A DNA stretch of 64,000 bases from the NCBI GenBank assembly GCA_022414725.1, contig CM039463.1:36346863-36410862 (forward strand), read 5' to 3'. Below the pieces are notes generated by a model. The model ran no database searches. It was not told the origin of the DNA and saw nothing but the letters and a program-made list of their open reading frames with translations. Below, piece by piece: positions 56,377 to 64,000 of this stretch. A program made the translations under genes and the position numbers. The DNA comes from Microglena sp. YARC. Lineage: Eukaryota > Chlorophyta > Chlorophyceae > Chlamydomonadales > Chlamydomonadaceae. Position 1 is the first letter of the stretch. Every line of letters begins with the position of its first letter.

Positions 56377-58755
56377 ATGGATATCGATTCGGACCTCGAG
56401 TCTGGGGCCGAGGGTACGGAGCAGTCGGTTCCTGAGATGAAACTTTCGGCTGCACGCAAGAGGATTCCTCTCGTGATGCCTCATGCCAAGGCTTCGCAGG
56501 CACAATTGGCAGCCATGTCCCCTCTTCAACTCGTGGTCTATCAGGCGCAGCAAGCCCTTCACAAGGCCGCGGCCCCACCCAAAGAGAAGAAAGAGAAGAA
56601 GTCTAGATGGCGATACGTTCCCTTCCACGATGGCACACACCCTTTGAGTCCCTTCGCGGGTGCTGAGCTTACTGAAGCTATCTCTTCGACTATGGATGCT
56701 TTCTTTAGGGCCAACGTGGGCGAGAACATGTTGGCTAATATCCGTGACGCCATGTCCAAGCTGCATGCCGCCCACTTGGATGACCATGGCAAGGCTGATG
56801 CCTGGATTGATAGTATGCCCGCTTCCGGGGATGACATCTTCGTTCGTCTCAACAAGCTGGACGCCAAGCTTGCTGTCAGGCTTGAGAGGGACGCGAAGTA
56901 TGTTTTTGAGTACATTGTCCTCGAGCCAGTGGCCGCAACCCTCGAGGTTAAGCTCCCTCGTCTCAAGCTGGCGATAAATAAAGGGGTAGTGGGCAATAGA
57001 GTTGTGTTTGAACCGTTTGTTCTTCCCCATGCATATGCCAAGCAGACTCCTGCCCCTGCGTCCCCTGTCGTGCCTTCGTCCGCTCCTTCCGCTACCCACA
57101 AGCGTGGAAGAACTTCGCGGACTACCAAGTCTCGGACCACTCTCACACCCCATGCAAGTTCGAGTAAGTCGAAGCGACCTACCCCAAGTGGGGATAGTCC
57201 GAGTTCGGACTCTGAGGAAGGTGAGAGCAACATTACACAATCCTCCTTGCCACCTTCTGAAGCCGATTCTCTTCGCAAAACTTCGGACTCCACGACGCGG
57301 ACCACCCCAGGTACGCAGTCATCACAAACTGTCCCTCGCAAGTCTGCTGGGTCCTCTGCCATTCTCCCCCCTCCTCCTGTAACACCGGCGGTTCCCAATC
57401 CATCGGCCCCTCGCCAGGTAGGTGATTTCGGGTTAAGTAAGAAAATTACTGAGCTCAGAAAGGAGCTTCGCTCCTTTCCCACTGACGAGAAAATGGGTGA
57501 CCTGGACGGACGCTCGAAACTCAGACGCTGGAGGGTTGCGGTTGAGACTGTGCTTTCCGTGCAGTTTGGTCGCGATGATGTGGATTCTTTCTCTCATGTC
57601 GTTCCTCACTTGTCTGCCGCCCTGCACGGCTCCCTTAAGCGCACTTACGATGACACATACGCTAATGGCGAATTTCTCGGGTTTGACTGGCTTGGTATCC
57701 TCACATGGATCCAGTCACTCTTGACTGCTGAACTTTTCACTGAAGCCGAGTTGGCGATGACACGCTTGCACGAGGGTATTATTCGTCAATTCTCTGGCGC
57801 GTCAGTCCAATCTTATTACCATCGAATTAAAGCGGGGTTCCGTTTGGTACCTGACTTGACCCCTAGAGAAAAGCTCAATTTCTTACGTACAGGGTTGCTA
57901 GAGTCCGTGAAACTTGGGTCCTTCTGTCGCCGCGAATCGGTAACTACGTTCGAGACTGTCGAGGAACTGTTCCATTACATCCAAATGGATGAGGCTCGTA
58001 GTCTTTCGTCCGCGAAAGGTCAGTCCATAGCGGCTACCTCAGCTAGGAACAGACTCGGGGGTTACGGATTCCCCAACAGGAAGTCCATGGGCAGCGATGG
58101 CAAACCCCGGTTTCCAGGCAATACTGAGAGACCGACTGGTCAGACTCTTGCTCTGAATAGGGTCCACTTTGCCGCCATTCCTTCTCCACCCCCAGCTGAT
58201 TCCGACTCTGATGATTCGCATGATGACGAAAGACACGTAGGCACTCGAGGAGTAGATATAGACACCGATGACCGACCCGGCAAGTCCGCCAGGATCGGTC
58301 CCCACTCTAACGGGGGACGAGGTGGACGTGGTGGCCGCTCGGGGCAGCCTGCTCGCCCGGCTCATTCTGAAGGTGGTCGTCATGTTCGTGGTGCTTTCGG
58401 TTCTAACTCTATCGGTAGAGGGACGGGTCGCGGTTATGGTCAAGGGGCTGGCCGGGGCCGGGGCCACAGTACTATGGGTTCAGGTCAGTCAAGTGCACCG
58501 GATTTCAGTGGAAAAGACCCTAATAGCCCCATGCACATGAACAATTCCGTGAGTGTTGCCCAGTCCATTTGGCTCCAACAGGGTTCTCGGTGCTTTTGGT
58601 GCTTCCATAAGATGGCTCAGTGCATATCTGATCGTGCGATCCCTGCCGAATGCCTAGTCAGGTATGACCCGAACAACCAATGGCCCGCACTCTCGGACAA
58701 GACCTGCCCTGATTGGAAAAGGGATAACAATGGCCCGATTCCTTCTTGGCCCTAG
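56377..58755 (+). CDS. element C Gag, large
   Basis: 792 codons from the ATG at 56377 (the frame is open from 56341 or before, and the true leader may be deleted). An acidic start, a Lys-rich stretch (KEKKEKKSRWRY), and a Ser/Thr/Pro-rich linker at residues about 230-340 precede a capsid-like domain at about 370-550 (LRRWRVAVETVLSVQFGRDD, FDWLGILTWIQSLL, YYHRIKAGFRLVPDLT). A Gly/Arg-rich RNA-binding-like tract (GRGTGRGYGQGAGRGRGHS) comes next, then CFWCFHKMAQC as a possible zinc finger. It ends in an in-frame TAG at 58753; the frame continues open to 59103. Confidence 0.85.
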   Translation: MDIDSDLESGAEGTEQSVPEMKLSAARKRIPLVMPHAKASQAQLAAMSPLQLVVYQAQQALHKAAAPPKEKKEKKSRWRYVPFHDGTHPLSPFAGAELTEAISSTMDAFFRANVGENMLANIRDAMSKLHAAHLDDHGKADAWIDSMPASGDDIFVRLNKLDAKLAVRLERDAKYVFEYIVLEPVAATLEVKLPRLKLAINKGVVGNRVVFEPFVLPHAYAKQTPAPASPVVPSSAPSATHKRGRTSRTTKSRTTLTPHASSSKSKRPTPSGDSPSSDSEEGESNITQSSLPPSEADSLRKTSDSTTRTTPGTQSSQTVPRKSAGSSAILPPPPVTPAVPNPSAPRQVGDFGLSKKITELRKELRSFPTDEKMGDLDGRSKLRRWRVAVETVLSVQFGRDDVDSFSHVVPHLSAALHGSLKRTYDDTYANGEFLGFDWLGILTWIQSLLTAELFTEAELAMTRLHEGIIRQFSGASVQSYYHRIKAGFRLVPDLTPREKLNFLRTGLLESVKLGSFCRRESVTTFETVEELFHYIQMDEARSLSSAKGQSIAATSARNRLGGYGFPNRKSMGSDGKPRFPGNTERPTGQTLALNRVHFAAIPSPPPADSDSDDSHDDERHVGTRGVDIDTDDRPGKSARIGPHSNGGRGGRGGRSGQPARPAHSEGGRHVRGAFGSNSIGRGTGRGYGQGAGRGRGHSTMGSGQSSAPDFSGKDPNSPMHMNNSVSVAQSIWLQQGSRCFWCFHKMAQCISDRAIPAECLVRYDPNNQWPALSDKTCPDWKRDNNGPIPSWP

Positions 58756-61700
58756 GAAGTTGCCGGCCGGGTCATGACAGTTGGCCCTGACCGTGTAGTC
58801 AAAGCAGATACTGTTCAAGACGTGTTCCCTTTAGAACTTACCTTGGCGGCCCAGTTAAAACTTTTTGAGATGTTGGGCTTAACCCCTACCATTGATGTAA
58901 CGAGCACTAACTGGAAATCTTCTCCCTGTCCCTACAAATATTCCACGGATCATGGCATGCATGTTTCGTTGGCTGGATCTTGTGTTTATGCTCATCCTCT
59001 CCCTGCCGATGCAGTCTCCGTACTCAAACATTATTGGGAAAGCAAAAATGACTCTCCATACGAAACGTCCGGTATTTTCGTCCTCCCTAGTCAGGCTAGA
59101 TAGTTCGGACAAACACGTCTCTCGGTTACTGAAGGGCATGGAACTCCTTAAGGAATACCAGTCGGGCGATAACCACATAAAGCCTCCTCCGGATGGTTCC
59201 ACTCCTCGGCGCATGGCTACTCAGGTGTGGTATGATCCGCCTGATTCCGAAAAGGCTTGTCTTATGATGAAAGAATGGCACGCGATCAACGAAACCACGA
59301 AGGCAGTTTATTTTGGTCCGGAAGAAAAACCCAAGGTCCCTAGTCCGGTTGAATCGCGGACTAAGAAACACTGGTGGAAACGGGTCGACGATCCCAAAGG
59401 CAGAGCACTGCAAGATATCGCCCCGCCGCCCACCAAATATAACCGACGGAATCAACATCCCGGCGATACCAACGCTTCCCCGGTCAAACTTAAACGATTG
59501 GACAGAATTTATGAAGTCAATACCAAGACTGCCACTGACATGATATTTAATGCACGCTCTGGTTCGAATCAAATGGTCACGTTGGCCGATTCAGGCGCTA
59601 CGGGTTGTTTGATGGCTCAAGACATGGCTGAGCGGTTAGGCCTGCACATTCGCCCATGGGAGCATGGTACCGAAGGTTTCACGTGTGCGAACGAAGGTAT
59701 CATTGGTATCAATGGTACAGCCACTTTGCCGTTCAGCATTCAGCGATTCAAAGGTTCTGCCCATGTCCATGTCGTCGATAAACTCCCTGGTGGTCTCGAC
59801 CTCATCCTCGGTTCCGATTGGATGCGTGACGAAAAAGCCATTCTCGATTATGACGACATGCGCCTTATTCTCAAAAAGCATGGTTGTAGCTTGATTCCAG
59901 TAAACAGAAAGAGAGAAAGTTCGGTTCATTCGTTTTTCACTATGGCACTTTCGGGTGATTCATCAGTTGACCCTGTCATTTCTGGTCGTAAGGCAGCAAA
60001 AAATTTGAAGGCTGGGGCCGATCACATTATGGTCAACATTCGCGATTCTCGTCCGGTGGACTACCCCGCCTCTAATGTATCAGCCACCGAAACCGCGGAC
60101 CTTCTGACTAAAGCTGTCCCCAGTTCGGTTCATCTTCCGAACCCACCTGAAGTTGAAGTCGACTTCGAAACGTGGGTCAAAGAAAATTGTCCGGAACATG
60201 GAGATCCTGCCCTAATGCCCGCCCATGTGGTCCGATACTTGTTGCGTAAATTCAAGAAAGTGTTCAATGCTCTTCCCATGCAAACTCCGAAGCATCGGGA
60301 TATTCCTCATGTTATCAAGACCGAGGAAAACGCGAATGCACCTTATCGTCGCAATCGACGCATGAGCCCTGCGGAGACAGCTCTTTGCGAAGAACACGTG
60401 GTTGGCTTGTTAAAGCACGGATTCATTGCACCGAGCTCTTCCCCCTATGGGGCACCGATCGATTATGATCATTGCCAAACCGGGCGGTGTCGGTTCTCGC
60501 GTCGTCTGCGATTAGCGAGCGCTTAATAACATTACTATCAAGAACAGGTACCCCCTTCCTAGGATTGACGAAACCATCGATAGGCTGAGCGGGGCTACTA
60601 TTTTTAGCTCCCTTGACCTCACTTCGGGTTATTACCAGATTCGGATTTCGGACGAAGACGCCCCTAAGACGGCCTTTACCACTCCGATGGGTCAGTACGA
60701 ATTCAAAGTGCTGGGCATGGGTTTAGCGAACGCTCCAGCCACTTTCCAGGCAGTAATGAACAAGATTTTTGCTCCTTACTTGCACAAGTTCGTGGTGGTG
60801 TATCTCGATGATATCCTGGTTTACGGTCGTAATCCCGAAGAGCACGCAGCTAACCTCGAAAAGGTCCTGCAGGTCTTACAAGACGAGGAATTCTATGCGA
60901 AATTGTCTAAGTGCACTTTCAACCAATCCGAGATTAAGTTCTTAGGCCACATTATTGGCCGTAACGGCGTCAAGGTTAATCCGAAAAAAGTAGCTACCGT
61001 CCGAGATTGGCCAACCCCTCGACATGCGAAACACGTTCAGCAGTTCTTGGGTTTGACCAATTATTTTCGAAAGTTCATCCAAGGATATTCGTCCATGGCA
61101 GCTCCTCTTTCGGACCTTACAAAACTCAAAGGTGATTTTGGAGCAAAATGGACAGCGGCCCATTCATCCGCTTTTGAAGGGTTGAAAACGGCTTTGACTT
61201 CTGCCCCGGTTCTCATGCTCCCCGATTTTGACAAGCCCTTCGAGGTTATTTCCGACGCTTCTCTGCTGGGCACAGGCGCTGTTTTACTACAGGATAAACA
61301 CCCTGTAGCTTACTCTAGCAAGAAATACATCCCTGCTGAAAAGAACCATACTGTGTCGGAACAGGAAATGCTTGGTATCGTCCATGCGTTGACCGAATGG
61401 CGTTGTTATTTGGAGGGGTCCCGGATGACATTGGTCACGGACCATAACCCTCTTACTTACTTCGATACCAAGAGTGTCCTCTCTCGTCGCATGGGGCGTT
61501 GGCAAGAGACTCTCGCGCTTTTCATTATACATGGGAGTATAGGGCCGGCCGTAATAACGTGGCTGATCCGATCAGCCGTAATCCTAACTTGTCTACACCA
61601 GGCGACCACGATCTTTCGCTCCACCTCATGGTATACTCACTGTCAGTCACGGAGTGCAAGCCTCGTGTTCGTTCGAAAAAGCCAATTACGGGTTCACCTC

Positions 61701-62371
61701 TGCCAATCAAATCCATCATGGATAGAATCTTGGAGGGTTACGCGTCTGACCCACTTTTTGCTGCGGGTCACAAACGTCTGCGGGACAAGTTCTCACGCGA
61801 CGGGTTTTGGTTCAAGAAATCCAAGCACGGACGAGATTACTTGTGTGTCCCGGACAACCGAGTTCTCAAGCAGGATATCATCCGGGAACAGCATGATCCG
61901 ATTTATATGGGTCATTGCGGTCGCACGAAAACCCTTGAGCTGGTCACCCGTACATTCACTTGGGATGGTGTCACTGACGACGTCAAGGACTTCATCAAAC
62001 GTTGTCATTCGTGTCAGACCAACAAGCCAGGGAACTTAAAGCCTGGTGGCACGTTGGTCCCGGTCGAAATCCCTTTACAGTTTTGGGATTGTGTTAGCAC
62101 AGATTTGATAACAGCTCTGCCTCCTACGACTTCGGGTCATGATGCTATTGCCGTTTTCGTGGATAAGCTGTCCAAAATGGTGCATGTCGCACCATGTTCG
62201 ACTACAGTTTCGGCTGTCGGCTTTGCAGCTATTTATTTGGACACAGTGGTCCGCCACCACGGCATCCCTAAGAAGTCGCCCCAGATTGTTACAGCTTGGC
62301 TGCAACGGTCTCAAAGAGACCGCGACTATCGTACCGGCTCTCGCACGAAACGCAAGAATCCTTCCGTCTAA
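58756..62371 (+). pseudogene. element C pol: protease, RT, RNase H, truncated integrase
   Basis: After the TAG the gag frame stays open to 59103, then the reading frame changes (58952-60526). Protease at about 59580-59830 (LADSGATGCLMAQD, LILGSDWM). RT runs from about 60300: HGFIAPSSSPYGAPI, then a frameshift near 60465 and a TAG at 60515 where Tyr is usual in the CDYRALN motif, then LDLTSGYYQIRI, MGLANAPATFQAVMN and VVYLDDILVYG. RNase H about 61230-61480 (VISDASLLGTGAVL, VTDHNP). A frame change near 61520 leads to integrase (zinc-binding H/C residues, FIKRCHSCQTNKPG, DLITALPP). The integrase ends abruptly after VRHHGIPK, so the second Asp and the Glu of the DDE triad are gone. The element cannot integrate autonomously. 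Confidence 0.9.
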
Positions 62372-62531
62372 GGATCCGGAGTTGGCACGAAAGGGATGTT
62401 AAATGGTCTCCTCCGGGACCAACTTGTGTTCTGCAAGTATATTTCGAGCCCACGCACGTCTCGTTTGGGTGTTTCACCTTTTCTTTCCCTCCGATAGATG
62501 CGGGGTCCGCATCTCTTCAGGGAGGGGGGAG

Positions 62532-62903
62532 TGTAACGGTACAGACTCCTTCACAGGCTCTGACCGTTATTAGACCTTTAGGTACAGTCATACCTCTGGT
62601 CTAAGTAACAGCGTACGCACGAAGAGACAGTACTTCCTCATGTACTGCCTCTCTCACAAGCACGCCTGCCGGCTGCCTTACAATATCGGATTGCTCTCTT
62701 CACGGCCATCATGATTATACCTATTGACGAGCCTTCGAGAACATCCTACATCCCTTACCATACTTAACAACTAACCATACTAGTGACGTAGTATCCTATA
62801 GCTACTAGCTAGACCTCCGAACCTTATTCTAATCTCCTGTCATTCTAGCTAATAACTCTTCTCGTGTACTCAACCCTTCCGCCGTTGCTTCTGAGCTGTT
62901 ACA
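62532..62903 (+). repeat. element C 3' LTR
   Basis: 372 bp with TG...CA ends. Its first nine bases (TGTAACGGT) and last six (GTTACA) are the same as those of chromovirus B LTRs, although the bodies differ. Confidence 0.9.
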
Positions 62904-62908
62904 TTTAC

Positions 62909-63627
62909 TGTCAAGCCTACCTTCTTATATCTTATAAATGATACCGGAAGTACCTCACCCTATCCTTCCATCTGGACGGATAGTTCTGAGCTAGCGGAGG
63001 GGTGTCTACCTTAAGTTATTTCTCATAATGTCATCCGTAATTTGTGGATCCATTTAGAGCCCCCAAATTATGGGGGGAATAGTATGCTGACCTTAAGCAT
63101 TCCAAATGACTTCTAGGTGGGATGTATCACACTTAGTCCTGCCAGTCTCTGATTTAGTTATCCTGATGTCACTCTTGATTTTGACAAGTCTTTGCAGGAT
63201 CTCGACTTCCCAATTAGCGGGGGAATAAGTTAGATGACCTCAGGTATGACCGTATAAATTCTCTTTCCCCTTATAGACTTACTTTAGTTGAAGTCTGTAC
63301 CAACCTAGGCCAGTGATTTAGAGTTCTTAGATAAGATTACCACCTTGACTGTGCCAGCCCGCCTTGCCACAGTCCAGATTACCTTACATCTGATCTCTTG
63401 ACAAGCCTGACCAATGTACAGCCACATATAGTGACTTACTGACTTCGAGACTTTCCAAGTGCCTCCTTCCCTTTAGTCTTGACCTGAATAATCTTATTGT
63501 CCAAGTTCTTGACCGAAGCAGACCAGCTCTTAGTCATTGTATTTCTTTTATATCTATATTAATTTCTTATGCCCCTCAGTTAACTTCAGGAATTCTTGAG
63601 CTCAAGAATACCTCAAGTTGGGGGGGA
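62909..63627. other. element A 3' interior, non-coding
   Basis: No ORF of note. Ends in the purine tract abutting the 3' LTR. Confidence 0.5.
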
Positions 63628-63840
63628 TGTTATTGTCCAATATACATCGGACACTGAGTCGGCATAATGCATACCGGTACCTGGTCTCTCCAGGTCCCGA
63701 GTTGCCTGCCGCTAGGCCACAGGCTAGCTGTTGCCTACACGGGTCTGCAGGATCTTCCTGCAGACTCCCGTCTTCTATATAAGCGCACTCGTTGCGTGTA
63801 TCTTCCTTCTACTTCAGTCTTCACTGTGTAACCAACAAAA
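63628..63840 (+). repeat. element A 3' LTR, intact, 213 bp
   Basis: Starts TGTTATTGTCCAATATAC, contains the TCTATATAAGCGCACTCG promoter-like region that is split by the LINE in the 5' copy, and ends AACCAACAAAA before GTCGT. Confidence 0.95.
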
Positions 63841-63845
63841 GTCGT

Positions 63846-64000
63846 TGCCTTGCCGTTCAATTCAGACTGCTAAAAACTATTGTATCGCAACTTGTTACAC
63901 ATGCGCCGTCAGACAAACCATCATGACAGTTTTTCACCACACAACTTGTTGCATATACGCCGTTAGTCAAATGTTCATTATAGTATTCATCTTCTACTTC
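63846..64000. other. flanking sequence after the retrotransposon stack
   Basis: A short direct duplication is visible: ACAACTTGTTGCATATACGC CGT resembles GCAACTTGTTACACATGCGC CGT about 65 bp earlier. Nothing else is recognised. Confidence 0.4.

Larger units (their letters stand above)
56141..62903 (+). mobile_element. Ty3/gypsy-like LTR retrotransposon C inserted in element A
   Basis: Target-site duplication TTTAC at 56136-56140 and 62904-62908. The 3' LTR is 62532-62903 (372 bp, TGTAACGGTACAG ... GAGCTGTTACA), preceded by the purine tract AGGGAGGGGGGAG. The 5' LTR keeps only its first 134 bp (56141-56274) and then joins internal sequence, so a deletion removed the rest of the LTR and any primer-binding site. 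Gag, protease, RT, RNase H and a truncated integrase follow. No chromodomain is present. Confidence 0.93.
36264..63845 (+). mobile_element. LTR retrotransposon A (outer element of the nest)
   Basis: Direct 5-bp target-site duplications GTCGT sit at 36264-36268 and 63841-63845. Both LTRs are exactly 213 bp once the LINE inserted in the 5' LTR is removed (163 + 50 bp). They begin TGTTATTGTCC and end AACCAACAAAA. The 3' LTR is preceded by a purine tract (AGTTGGGGGGGA). Without the three insertions the element is about 4.6 kb. Its interior (46164-49010, 55528-56135, 62909-63627) has no RT, integrase or protease, so it appears non-autonomous. Confidence 0.9.

Noticed and set aside
56559..57482. 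307-codon minus-strand frame opposite element C gag
   Set aside because: Shadow of the gag coding strand; no motif of its own.
37959..62371. Alternative genetic code with UAA/UAG read as Gln, suggested by several in-frame TAR stops
   Set aside because: The two host genes use CAA/CAG for Gln and end in TGA. In element C a TAG occupies a conserved Tyr position, and B has a TGA at a Trp position plus frameshifts. Ordinary decay explains this better.

Overview
The window looks like repeat-rich nuclear DNA of a green-lineage eukaryote, most likely a green alga. Two multi-exon genes with GT-AG introns can be reconstructed. One encodes a ubiquitin-RUB1/NEDD8 fusion, a gene arrangement typical of plants and green algae. 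The other encodes a 264-residue CUE-type protein that I recognise from land plants. The long poly-C and (CA)n tracts and the nested retrotransposons suggest a large, expanded genome. A prasinophyte such as Cymbomonas would fit, but I cannot prove a species.

Layout. 1-9.5 kb is mostly non-coding: a possible small three-exon gene (2258-3122), a ~195-bp satellite (4250-5175) and a fold-back block (5990-6235). 9505-18076 (+) is the four-exon CUE-type gene. Its introns are filled with tandem copies of its own exon 3 and of the start of exon 4. 18.3-21.8 kb is a mosaic of dispersed repeats. 21993-33492 (-) is the five-exon ubiquitin-RUB gene: 462 coding bases spread over 11.5 kb. Its introns also hold tandem copies of exon ends, a 39-bp minisatellite of about 37 units and two copies of a TIR-bearing MITE-like family. 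35.2-36.1 kb is a 5'-truncated LINE.

36264-63845 is one nested retrotransposon stack that can be unpicked from four exact target-site duplications (TSDs). Outer LTR element A (213-bp LTRs, TSD GTCGT) carries a 9.7-kb non-LTR element inside its 5' LTR (10-bp TSD AAGCGCACTC), a minus-strand chromovirus B in its interior (359-bp LTRs, TSD CACAT) and a plus-strand Ty3-like element C (TSD TTTAC). The non-LTR element has APE endonuclease, RT, RNase H and a C-terminal restriction-like endonuclease, a Dualen-like arrangement, plus a cysteine-protease-like segment with Josephin-like His/Asn spacing. Chromovirus B has a chromodomain followed by a PHD finger. All the coding elements are damaged by stops or frameshifts.

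The two host genes both belong to the ubiquitin system and are convergent. The observation most worth pursuing is that, in both, tandem repeats in the introns begin at exon boundaries and carry exon sequence and splice sites with them.
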